Assembly: GCA_963707575.1 (NCBI GenBank)
Contig: OY970171.1
Location: 2,356,001-2,420,000, forward strand
Direction: 5' to 3'
DNA length: 64,000 nt
From: Gaiellasilicea sp963707575
GTDB taxonomy: Bacteria > Actinomycetota > Thermoleophilia > Gaiellales > Gaiellaceae
This document shows positions 49,233 to 57,327 of this stretch, piece by piece. The position numbers and the translations under genes were made by a program. The notes under the pieces were generated by a model, which saw only the letters and a program-made list of their open reading frames with translations, was not told the origin of the DNA and made no database searches. The number at the start of each line of letters is the position of its first letter. The first letter of the stretch is position 1.

Positions 49233-50330
49233 CTACGGCGTGACCTGGAGCACCTCGCCGACACCGATGGCGTTGCCGCGGTGGGAGATGTAGATGTTGC
49301 CGTGGCGGGATACGGCGACCGAGGTCGGCCGGACGAGCCCGTCGATCACGGTCGAGCGCGTTCCGTTCGGCGCGATCTTCGTCAGCCGTCCGGGCTGGGC
49401 GAAGAAGACGGGGCCGGTCGAGTGCTCGAGCACGTACAGGCTGCCGTCGGGTCCGAAGGTGAGGTCGATGACCGTCGTGAAGCCGCTGTAGGCGACCGTC
49501 GGTGCCTGGCCGGGTACGACCCGGTAGATGTTCGCCGCGCCGAGGGCGAAGGGGACGCCGGTCAGCTCGGAGACGTAGTAGGCGCGCCCGTGCGTGTCGC
49601 CGGCGGAGTCATCTCCGTCCCAGTCCCGGCGCGGCCAGGCCGCGACCGCGGTCGGGACCGAGTCGGTCGAGCGGCCCGATGTGCGGCTGGGGAAGGTCGC
49701 GATCGTCGAGATCTCACCGTTCGCCCGCACCCGCAGGAGCGAGTTGCCGCCCGCGTCGGTGACCAGGGTCGAGCCGAGCTCGGAGAGGAGGCCGTACGGG
49801 TTGCTGTCGAGGATGCCGTGGTCCGGGTTGGTCGCGAACTCGTAGGCGGTCAGATCAGCGACCGAGCGCGGGCCACCGAACAGCGGGAACCGGTAGAGAT
49901 GGCCGAACTGCTCGCCGACGCCGGGCAGCACGCTGCGCGGCAAGCCTTCGCCTGCCCAGCCGACGCTGAAGCGGAGATCGAACAGGCCGAGCGCAATGTC
50001 GTGCGGGCCTGCCGCCTCGCCCGTCGCCGCGTTCGCGTACGAGGGCAGGCCGCTCGCGATCCGCGTCTGCTTGCCGAACCAGAGCCGGCTGATCGCGCCG
50101 GTCGGGCCGTAGCACATCGAACCGCCGCGGATCGGCGGGGTGAAGCACGGGCCAGCGCCACCCCGGCCTGCCTCGGCGACATAGATCGCGCCGAAAGGGC
50201 CGATCGCGAGCCCGCGTGGGTTGTCGAGCCCGCTCATCACCACGCGGGTCGTTGCTGCTCCTGCCGCGCCCGCGCCTATGAGCGCAAGCGTAAGCACCGC
50301 CAACAGCGGTGCGATCAGACGCCTGTTCAT
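49233..50330 (-). CDS. Secreted ScyD/ScyE family beta-propeller protein
   Basis: 365 aa. GAAAGGAAC before ATG 50330 and a Sec signal peptide (LIAPLLAVLTLALIGAGAAG) define the start. NPRGLAIGPFGAIYVAEAGRGG opens the first blade. Others are AAGPHDIALGLFD, NPYGLLSELGSTLVTDAGGN and FGPDGSLYVLEHS, the repeated NHL-like pattern of the ScyD/ScyE family. Cyanobacterial members belong to the scytonemin cluster; actinobacterial ones are uncharacterised exported propellers. It is the sole cargo gene between the att repeats. Confidence 0.88.
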   Translation of the reverse strand: MNRRLIAPLLAVLTLALIGAGAAGAATTRVVMSGLDNPRGLAIGPFGAIYVAEAGRGGAGPCFTPPIRGGSMCYGPTGAISRLWFGKQTRIASGLPSYANAATGEAAGPHDIALGLFDLRFSVGWAGEGLPRSVLPGVGEQFGHLYRFPLFGGPRSVADLTAYEFATNPDHGILDSNPYGLLSELGSTLVTDAGGNSLLRVRANGEISTIATFPSRTSGRSTDSVPTAVAAWPRRDWDGDDSAGDTHGRAYYVSELTGVPFALGAANIYRVVPGQAPTVAYSGFTTVIDLTFGPDGSLYVLEHSTGPVFFAQPGRLTKIAPNGTRSTVIDGLVRPTSVAVSRHGNIYISHRGNAIGVGEVLQVTP

Positions 50331-50592
50331 GGGTTCCTTTCGTCGTTGCCGCTGGATGACGGCGACCCTACGACCTTGCGCAGTTCGATACAAGCCGCTC
50401 AAGCAGACGAGCACGAACAGGGAGACGACAGCCCACAGTGCCGAGCCGTCGGGCTCGCGAACGAGGCTGGTGCGAGATCCGTGCGAGGTAGTGGTGGCGT
50501 CAGGCAGCGACAGACTCGCTCACCTCAGAAGCTTGATCCGCCTAGAAAAGCGGTTTCGGTGAGAGGCGGCGACACCCGACGGCCGTCACGCG

Positions 50593-50637
50593 TGGTTCGC
50601 AATCAGGAGGTCGGCGGTTCGAGCCCGCCTAGCTCCA
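50593..50637 (+). repeat. attR: 45-nt copy of the tRNA-Ala 3' end
   Basis: Exact copy of 48789-48833. No tRNA 5' half precedes it, so it is not a gene. The 262 nt between the ScyD start (50330) and this repeat hold no supported gene. Confidence 0.85.
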
Positions 50638-50649
50638 CTGGCTGGCGCA

Positions 50650-50733
50650 GGTTGGAATCTGCGGAAGCAGATTCCAACCGCGCGAAGATCCCTGAAGGGG
50701 CCGCTTTCAGCGGCCCGGCGTCTCTGAGACGCC
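50650..50733 (+). other. Three consecutive hairpins just outside attR
   Basis: Hairpin 1: GGTTGGAATCTGC (50650-50662), GGAA loop, GCAGATTCCAACC (50667-50679). Hairpin 2: GGGCCGCT (50698-50705), TTC loop, AGCGGCCC (50709-50716). Hairpin 3: GGCGTCTC (50717-50724), T, GAGACGCC (50726-50733). All stems are perfect. It could be a terminator array, a small RNA or an insertion-prone structured site. Confidence 0.65.
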
Positions 50734-50746
50734 CGCGGGGCTTCAA

Positions 50747-50856
50747 CTACCAGGCGTAGATCACGTCGAGGTAGGCGTCGACGCGGAACTTCACGTGGTG
50801 CTGCGTCGTCTCGAAGACGAAGTGGGCCGCGTGATTCCTTACGGCCGCGCCGTGAG
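50747..50856 (-). other. Orphan C-terminal coding remnant
   Basis: Between the hairpins and the glutaminase stop, one minus-strand frame reads AAHFVFETTQHHVKF, then RVDAYLDVIYAW and a TAG at 50747-50749. The composition is protein-like and no start codon is available, so it may be the tail of a gene truncated by the neighbouring integration. No homologue is recognised. Confidence 0.3.
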
Positions 50857-51837
50857 CTACTCCGGACCCGAGGCGAAGACGTCGAGGCCCAGGCGCCGCG
50901 ACAGGAAGGCGGCGACGAGCTGCCCTTTGACGCTGTTGCCCGCCTCGTCGAGAGGCGGCGCGAACGTCCCGAGCCCGCCCTTGCCCGGCGCGACGGTCAC
51001 GATCCCGCCGCCGATGCCGCTCTTCCCCGGCAGCCCGATGTCGTACAGCCAGTCCCCGGAGGTCTCATACAACCCGGCCGTCGTCATCACGGCGAGCGTG
51101 TATCGGCACGTCTCGGCGTTCACGACCTGCTCACCAGTGACCGGGTTGACGCCGCCGTGGGCGAGGGTCGCGCCCATCACTGCGAGATCCCGGGCGCTCA
51201 CGCTCAGGCAGCTCTGCCGCGTGTAGAGCTCGACGGCCTCCGCCGCGTCGCAGTAGACCCGCCCGTAGCTCTGGAGCAGCCTGGCGATGCTCTGGTTCCG
51301 GTGGTTCGTCCTCGACGCGGAGGCGTAGATCTCGTCGTCGAGGGCGAGCACGCGGCCGGCGAAGCGGCCGATCCCAAGCTGGATCTGCTGCCACCGCTCC
51401 TCGGTCGAGCCGCCCCCGACGAGGCTCGTCGCCGCGATCGCGCCGGGGTTCACCATCGGGTTCGTCCGGCCGTCCGCGCTCCGTTCGATCGCGGCGAGCG
51501 AGTTGAACGGCAGCCCGGTCCCGTTCGCCCCGAGTCGCTCGCGCGCGAGCCGCGGTCCCTCCGCTTCGCACACGAGCGCGAAGACGAACGGCTTCGCAAC
51601 GCTCATGATCGCGAACTCGACCTCCGCATCGCCTGCAGCGACGACGTCGCCGTTCGTCGCGACGACGCAGACGCCGAAGAGGTCCGCCGGGACCTGCGCG
51701 AGAGCGGGATACACCTGCGAGCGCGTGCCTCGGAGCTCGCCCGCGAAGCGCTCGTACGCCTCGGCCACGAGGCCGGTCACGAGCTCGGTGCGCGGCAGCC
51801 GCCCTGTGGAGACGAACGTGTCCGGGTTTGTGGCCAC
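50857..51837 (-). CDS. glsA: Glutaminase (GlsA family)
   Basis: 326 aa serine-dependent beta-lactamase-like fold. FAIMSVAKPFVFALVC holds the catalytic S-x-x-K. GLPFNSLAAIE, NPMVNPGAIAATSLV (Asn), RNQSIARLLQSYGR (Tyr) and GLPGKSGIGGGI (KSG-like motif) complete the active site. It hydrolyses glutamine to glutamate and ammonia in the cytosol. GTG start. Confidence 0.95.
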   Translation of the reverse strand: MATNPDTFVSTGRLPRTELVTGLVAEAYERFAGELRGTRSQVYPALAQVPADLFGVCVVATNGDVVAAGDAEVEFAIMSVAKPFVFALVCEAEGPRLARERLGANGTGLPFNSLAAIERSADGRTNPMVNPGAIAATSLVGGGSTEERWQQIQLGIGRFAGRVLALDDEIYASASRTNHRNQSIARLLQSYGRVYCDAAEAVELYTRQSCLSVSARDLAVMGATLAHGGVNPVTGEQVVNAETCRYTLAVMTTAGLYETSGDWLYDIGLPGKSGIGGGIVTVAPGKGGLGTFAPPLDEAGNSVKGQLVAAFLSRRLGLDVFASGPE

Positions 51838-51886
51838 GTCCGGCTGTGCTTACCGCAGCGCCTCGACCACTGTCAACCGCCGCCCG

Positions 51887-52642
51887 TCAGGCTCGAGGCA
51901 CGAACGTCAGCGCGGTCACGACCGGCCGCGACGCCGGCGCAGGCTGATCCTGGGAGGAGTACGGGCGGTTGAGGAGGTGCCCGCGATGGACGAGCGTGGT
52001 CGAACCGCCGCCGTCCAGGTTGAGCGCGCTCTCCGCGCCGAGCTCGACCATCACCTCGGCGAGCTCGTGCATAGAGAGCCCGCCGTCGACGTTCGAGCGG
52101 CGGCCGTCGCACGCCACCGCGACCAGCGAGTCCTGGGAGAGCCCGAGCGCGGCGCGAGGGTAGCGGCCGTCCGTGATGTCCGAGTCGAACTGCCCCGCAC
52201 CGGCCGAGAAGCCCTCGCGGTCCGCCTCGGCGTCGAAGACGATCTCGCCGCCGGCTACGAGCAGTGGCCCCGCCTGGAGCAGGTCGCCGGCCGGCGTCGA
52301 CGGCGCGGCCGCGCGCTCGACGAGGCGCACCGCCCCGTCGTGGTCGACGACGACGCTGCCCCGACGAGGGCCGTGCGGGTCGGCCACCGGCTCGTGGGGC
52401 GCCTGCCGGCCGTCGAGCCACAGCTCGCCGAGTGGCCGGTAGGGATCGCGGAGGAAGAAGCCGCCCACAACCGCCTCGCCGATCCCGTTCGCCACGCACC
52501 ACACGTCCAGGTGCTCGGGACGCGGGAAGTGCACGACTCGGACGCGCGTCGACGCGACGGGATGCCGCACGGCGTACACGGTGGTCACCTCGCCGTCCGC
52601 GAGCGTGTGCCGCCAGAGGAGGTACTCGATCCCATCCTGCAT
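51887..52642 (-). CDS. Phosphodiester glycosidase (NAGPA/DUF2233) family protein
   Basis: 251 aa from ATG 52642; an in-frame TTG five codons earlier is an alternative. It ends with the family hallmark ESALNLDGGGSTTLVHRG (N-L-D-G-G-G-S-T). Other features are SLVAVACDGRRSNVDGGLSM, with the conserved D-G-R, and YAVRHPVASTRVRVVHF, the N-terminal strand pattern. No signal peptide is seen, although many relatives are exported. The enzyme class removes N-acetylglucosamine from phosphodiesters; the substrate here is unknown. Confidence 0.83.
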   Translation of the reverse strand: MQDGIEYLLWRHTLADGEVTTVYAVRHPVASTRVRVVHFPRPEHLDVWCVANGIGEAVVGGFFLRDPYRPLGELWLDGRQAPHEPVADPHGPRRGSVVVDHDGAVRLVERAAAPSTPAGDLLQAGPLLVAGGEIVFDAEADREGFSAGAGQFDSDITDGRYPRAALGLSQDSLVAVACDGRRSNVDGGLSMHELAEVMVELGAESALNLDGGGSTTLVHRGHLLNRPYSSQDQPAPASRPVVTALTFVPRA

Positions 52643-52687
52643 CGACGTCCCGCTCAATCTATTCCGCTGCCGGACAGCTTCGTCAGC

Positions 52688-54250
52688 TCAGAACGACCAG
52701 AAGACGGGAACGAGGAACACCGCCACCACACCGAACATCGCCAGCAAGGGCAGCCCGAGCTTCCAGTAGTCGGCGAAGCGGTAGCCGCCGGGGCCCATCA
52801 CCATCAGGTTCGCGGGCGTCGCGACCGGCGTCAGGAACGCCGCGGCGGACGCGACGCAGACGGCCATCAGGACCGGCTTCGCGGAGACGTCGAGCTCCGC
52901 CGCCGCCGAGACGGCGATCGGGATCATGATCAGCGCGGTCGCCGTGTTGCTGATCAGCTGACCGAAGGTCATCGTGAGGATGACGATCCCGAGGAGGAGC
53001 GCGTGGGGGCCTGCGTCGCCGACGACGTCGACGAGGCGCTCGGCGAGCTGCTCCGCCGCGCCGGTCTCGACCATCGCCGTCGAGAGCGGGATCATCCCGC
53101 CGACGAGGATGACCGTCGTCCAGGCGATCCCACGGTAGGCCTGCTCGACGGTGAGCACGCCGGAGAGGATGATCGCGCCGGCCGCGAGCAGTCCCGCCAC
53201 CGCGGGCGGCACCAGGCCGGTGACGAGGAGGATCACCATCCCGGCCAGCACCACGAGCGCCTGCGGTGCACCGGGCCCGAGCGGGACCGCCTGTCGGCGG
53301 ACGAGCGCCGGCCGGTCGACGACGAGTACGTCGGGATCGTCGAGGTGGTACTCGAGCGCTCCCCACGCACCCTGCAGGAGCAGCGTGTCGCCCACCGTCA
53401 GCTCGGTCTCGCCGGGCAGGTCTTCGCCCCTGCGTTGCACGGCGAGCACGACGAGATCGCCACTCTCCGTGACCATGCCCGGAAACACGGTCTCGCCGAT
53501 CAGGGCCGAGCGCGGCGGGACGATCACCTCCGCCACCCCCGAGCGCCGGCTGACGAGCGCGTCGGGGTCGTCGTCGAGCGCGTACTGCTCGACGAGCGTC
53601 CGGGCGAGCGTGCCGAAGTCCCGCGTGATCGCGCGTGCCTTGCGCGCCGGCAGCAGCCGCTCACCGAAGAGGACGACGACCGCGATCGTCCCCACGAGGA
53701 GCGGGATCCCGACGAAGGCGAACTCGAAGAAGCCGAACCTGCCCACGCCGGCCTCGTCGGCGTACTCGGAGACGATCACGTTGACCGGCGACCCGGTCAG
53801 CGCGAGGAGCGAGCCGGCGTGGGCCCCGAAGGCCAGCGGCATCAGGATCTGAGACGGCGACATGCGCAGGCGGACGGCCATCACGGCGACGACGGGCAGG
53901 AGCGCGGCGACGGCGCCGTTGACGCTGATCAGCGCGGTCAGCACGGCGACCAGCAGCATCATCAGGACGATCAGGCGCGCACGGCTGTCTCCCGCCCGCT
54001 TGATCAGCTCCTGACCCGCCCACGCGGTCACGCCGGTCGAGTCCAGCCCTTCGCTGACGACGAACAGCGACGCGATGAAGATCACCGTCGGGTCGCCGAA
54101 CCCGCCCAGCGACTGCTCGAGCTCGAGGACGCCCGTCGCCCAGAGCGACAGCGCGACCCCGAACGCCACCACTCCGACCGGCAGCCGGTCCCAGACGAAG
54201 ACCGCGACCGTCACGGCCAGGATCAGGAAGGTGATCGTCGTCTGGCTCAC
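52688..54250 (-). CDS. SLC13-family permease with central TrkA-C (RCK_C) domains
   Basis: 520 aa from GTG 54250 (VSQTTITFLILAV). A longer ATG start at 54295 adds 15 unlikely residues. Two membrane halves flank a cytosolic region (about 195-330). That region has AEVIVPPRSALIGETV and SGDLVVLAVQRRGEDLPGE, the beta strands of RCK_C modules. Each half has an N-x-A/T hairpin: ISVNGAVAALLPVV and ISNTATALIMIPI. Sodium-coupled sulfate, phosphate or dicarboxylate uptake is the family role. It lies downstream of YfcC on the same strand. Confidence 0.9.
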   Translation of the reverse strand: MSQTTITFLILAVTVAVFVWDRLPVGVVAFGVALSLWATGVLELEQSLGGFGDPTVIFIASLFVVSEGLDSTGVTAWAGQELIKRAGDSRARLIVLMMLLVAVLTALISVNGAVAALLPVVAVMAVRLRMSPSQILMPLAFGAHAGSLLALTGSPVNVIVSEYADEAGVGRFGFFEFAFVGIPLLVGTIAVVVLFGERLLPARKARAITRDFGTLARTLVEQYALDDDPDALVSRRSGVAEVIVPPRSALIGETVFPGMVTESGDLVVLAVQRRGEDLPGETELTVGDTLLLQGAWGALEYHLDDPDVLVVDRPALVRRQAVPLGPGAPQALVVLAGMVILLVTGLVPPAVAGLLAAGAIILSGVLTVEQAYRGIAWTTVILVGGMIPLSTAMVETGAAEQLAERLVDVVGDAGPHALLLGIVILTMTFGQLISNTATALIMIPIAVSAAAELDVSAKPVLMAVCVASAAAFLTPVATPANLMVMGPGGYRFADYWKLGLPLLAMFGVVAVFLVPVFWSF

Positions 54251-54308
54251 GGCGGGCCGGCCGAGCGTGAGGTGCCCGCCACGGTAGGCAGGCACCCCAG
54301 CGGTCTCG

Positions 54309-55844
54309 TCATTCCAGGGCTGCAGCGATGCCGAGCATCACGATCGAGGCGGTGAGGAGCAGCGCCATCAGCGGGAGCATGAACCGGATCCACTTGTCGT
54401 AGCGGACGCCGGCGAGCGCCAGCCCTGCCATCACGACCGCGCTGGTCGGCGTGATGAACCTCGCCACGCCCGCGCCCCAGCTCCAGGCGGTCACGACGAG
54501 CGGGCGGCTGACGTCCGCGAAGTCGCCGAGGGGGGCCAGCAGCGGCATCGCCAGCGTCGCATGGCCCGACGACGAGGGAATGATGAACGCGATCCCCATG
54601 TTCAGCACGGCGACGAGCGCAGTGAAGCCGATCGCGGAGGTGCCGCTGACGGCGTCCTCCATCCAGCTCAGGATCGTGTCGATCGTCTGCGTGTTGTTCA
54701 GGATCACGGTCACCCCACGGGCGAGCACGACGGCGACGCCGGCTCCGATGAAGTCGCCGAAGCCGCGGCCGATGTTGCCCGTGATCTGCTTCTCGCTGAA
54801 GCCGGCGACGAGGCCGACGACGACCGCCGCGACCAGGAACAGCGCGGTCAGCTCGGGGAACCACCAGCCCAGGTTCCACCAGTAGTCGTTCTGGATCGTC
54901 TCGTGCGTGATCGGATCGGTGGACTCGAAGCCGATGATCGAGTCCCACGGGATGACGGAGAAGACGAGCAGCGCGAAGCTGAACGCGGTGATCCCGAGCA
55001 CGAGCTTCTGGCGCCCGGTCAAGGTCAGCTCCGCCGCAGCCTGCTCCTTCTCCACCTCGGCGGCGTCCTCAGCCGAGAAGCCGACGAGGGAGCGCTCGGG
55101 CCGGGCCTTGGCCCGCTCGGCGTAGCGGACGACGTAGAGGATGGTGATCGTCGTGAGCACGACCCAGCCGATCCAGCGCAGCGCGATGCCGTCGCCCAGC
55201 CCCACGCCCGCGAACTCGCTCGCGACGCCGACCGAGAACGGGTTCACTGTCGACGCCATCGCGCCCACCGTGGCACTGCCGATGATCATCCCCGCCGCCG
55301 CCATGCGGTCGTAGCCCAGCGCCAGCATGAGCGGGATCAGGAGGGCGTAGAAGCCCAGGGTCTCGTCTGCCCAGCCCATGGTCGTGCCGAGCAGCGAGAA
55401 CAGCGCCATCACGGCGACGATCACGAGCCACGGTCGTCCCCGCACCGCGTAGGCGAGCTTGCCGATCGCGACGTCGAGTGCACCCGTGGCGAGCACCATC
55501 GTCATGAACGCGCCGATCGCGAGCACGAACATGAACACCCCGACCGCGCCGAAGAGCCTGCCCACGCCGAAGGGCACGACGACGCCGGTCTCGGGGTCCT
55601 GCAGCCCGTAGAGGCCGTTGACCGGAGCGAGGAAGAAGTCACCGACGCGCTCTCCGAAGTCCTGTGGCGAGTCGATCTGCTGGTACGAGCCGGGCGCCGG
55701 AACGCCGTCGTCGTCGCGCGAGTATGTGCCGGAGGGGATCAGGAAGGCCGCGATCCAGACGAGCAGCGTGACGATGATGAGCACGGTCATCGTGCTCGGG
55801 AACTGGAAGCCCTTCTTCTCGGCGGTGGCCCCGTCGGTGCTCAT
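54309..55844 (-). CDS. YfcC/DcuC-family membrane transporter
   Basis: 511 aa, about 12 helices. FPSTMTVLIIVTLLVWIAAF opens helix 1, followed by IPSGTYSR and a periplasmic loop, which is typical of YfcC. GALDVAIGKLAYAVRGRPWL, TTMGWADETLGFYALLIPL and ATVNPFSVG-like ASTVNPFSVGVASEFAG mark the transport core. FIIPSSSGHATLAMPLLAP is the second signature. YfcC-type proteins are predicted basic amino acid or dicarboxylate carriers. Coupled by ATGA to the M20 peptidase gene, so the two probably handle a peptide or N-acyl amino acid. Confidence 0.9.
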   Translation of the reverse strand: MSTDGATAEKKGFQFPSTMTVLIIVTLLVWIAAFLIPSGTYSRDDDGVPAPGSYQQIDSPQDFGERVGDFFLAPVNGLYGLQDPETGVVVPFGVGRLFGAVGVFMFVLAIGAFMTMVLATGALDVAIGKLAYAVRGRPWLVIVAVMALFSLLGTTMGWADETLGFYALLIPLMLALGYDRMAAAGMIIGSATVGAMASTVNPFSVGVASEFAGVGLGDGIALRWIGWVVLTTITILYVVRYAERAKARPERSLVGFSAEDAAEVEKEQAAAELTLTGRQKLVLGITAFSFALLVFSVIPWDSIIGFESTDPITHETIQNDYWWNLGWWFPELTALFLVAAVVVGLVAGFSEKQITGNIGRGFGDFIGAGVAVVLARGVTVILNNTQTIDTILSWMEDAVSGTSAIGFTALVAVLNMGIAFIIPSSSGHATLAMPLLAPLGDFADVSRPLVVTAWSWGAGVARFITPTSAVVMAGLALAGVRYDKWIRFMLPLMALLLTASIVMLGIAAALE

Positions 55845-57219
55845 TTCGATCCTCCCGCTCTGTCGGCGAACTCCTGGAAGAACAGGGCCTCTGCGAGCAC
55901 GGCCCGCTCGAACTCGTCGAGGAGCACGCGCTCGTTCGGCCCGTGGATGTTGGCGAACCCGTCGGTGGTGCCGAAGAGCAGGATCTCCGCCTCGGGGGCG
56001 GCCTCGCTCAGCGCCTTCACGAGAGGGATCGAGCCGCCGGTCGCGATCAGCTGCGGCTCGGTGCCCCAGGCCGCGGCGAACGCCGCGAAGGCCGCCTGAT
56101 ACGCCGGCCCGTCGGTGGCGGCGGCGAACCCGTTGCCGGTCTCGCCCGCGTGCACCTCGAGCGGGATCCCGAACGGCCGCACGGCCTCGAGGTGGCGGAT
56201 CACCGCTGCCTGTGCCTCAGCCGCGTCCTGTGCCGGGCCGACGCGGACGTTCAGCTTGGCGCGCGCGTACGGCGACACGGCGTTCACGGCGCCGTCGACC
56301 GACGGGACGTCGATCCCTGTCACCGTGATCGCGGCGCCCGACCAGACCCGGTCCGCGACGGGGCCGGTGCCGAGGAACGGCAGCCCCGGCTCCATCTCGG
56401 CGAGCTGCCGGAACTCGTCGTCGGTCCAGGAGGCGCCCTGCCAAGCGTCGCGGCGGAGGCCCTCCACCGCGACGTCGCCGTGCTCGTCGTGCAGGGAGGC
56501 GAGCGCACTCAGCAGGGTGATCAACGCGTCGGGCGCCGCCCCGCCGAACTGGCCGCTGTGCTTGGCGCTCGCGAGCGTCCGCACCTCCACGGTGACGACG
56601 GCGTCGCCCCGAGGCCGACGGTGAGCGAGGGCACGCCGGGGCGGATGTTGCCGCCGTCGGCCACCAGCATCGCGTCCGCGCTGAACCGGCCCAGCTCCGA
56701 GGGCGTCTCGAGCGGGCTCCCGACCTCCTCCTGACCCTCGATCAGGATCTTGACGCCGACGGGCGGCTTGCCGTTCCACGCTCGCAGGGCGCCGACGTGC
56801 ACGAGGATGTTCGACTTCGAGTCGGCTGCGCCGCGTCCGTAGATGGCGCCGTCGCGCTCCGTCGCCTCGAACGGCGGCGACTCCCACTTCTCCTCGTCCC
56901 CGGCCGGCACGACGTCGTAGTGCCCGTAGAGCAACACCGTCGGCGAGCCCTCCGGGCCGGGGAGCTCGCCCGTGATCACGGGAGCGGTGCCGGGCAGCTC
57001 GAGCGAGCCCAGCTGCTGGACGCCGGCGTCGCGCAGGAGGGCGACGATGCGCTCGTACGCATCCAGTAGCGGCCCGTGCGGCTCCGGGAAGCCCGCGGCC
57101 GAGATGGACGGCACCCCGACCAGCTCGGCGAGCTCGGCCTGCAGCTGGGGCATCAGCCTGCGAACGGTCTCGGTGATCGCGCCCGGCGTGGTCGCAGGCG
57201 TCTCGGAAGCGTGAGGCAT
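55841..57219 (-). pseudogene. M20 dipeptidase, single-base frameshift
   Basis: GAGAGGGGG precedes ATG 57219. The N-terminal part runs in one frame: LLYGHYDVVPAGDEEKWESP, GRGAADSKSNILVH and ILIEGQEEVGSP, the M20 metal ligands. It continues to ADGGNIRPGVPSLTVGL at about 56615. The rest (RGDAVVTVEVRTLASAKHSG, ATGGSIPLVKAL, HGPNERVLLDEFERA) is in another frame down to 55841. Restoring one base beside the C-run at 56607-56610 gives a complete ~459-aa enzyme. Either a recent frameshift or a homopolymer sequencing error. Confidence 0.85.
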
Positions 57220-57315
57220 GTCCGGCCCCCTCTCCGACGTGACCCTGCGCCGGCTCGATTACTGACTGCCCAGCGATCTTTCCAGGTCGACACAGGAGGT
57301 CAAGGCTGCTCGCCG

Positions 57316-57321
57316 TAGGCT
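57316..57321 (+). promoter_or_regulatory. -10 box TAGGCT of a leaderless promoter
   Basis: TAGGCT, 6 nt, GTG 57328; no ribosome site. Confidence 0.55.
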
Positions 57322-57327
57322 TTCCAC

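Larger units (their letters stand above)
48789..50637 (+). mobile_element. Minimal tRNA-Ala-integrated island (about 1.8 kb)
   Basis: Bounded by the 45-nt direct repeats, one of which completes the functional tRNA. The only intact gene inside is the ScyD-family gene on the minus strand. No integrase is recognisable, so it is a decayed or non-autonomous element, or the cargo left after deletion of the recombinase. Confidence 0.65.

Noticed and set aside
50593..50637. A second tRNA-Ala gene
   Set aside because: Only the 3' 45 nt are present; there is no acceptor 5' strand or D arm, so it is an att repeat, not a gene.
51503..54355. A 950-codon plus-strand frame
   Set aside because: Antisense to glutaminase, the glycosidase-family protein and SLC13, all with conserved motifs; H/R/D-rich repeats are an artefact of codon bias.
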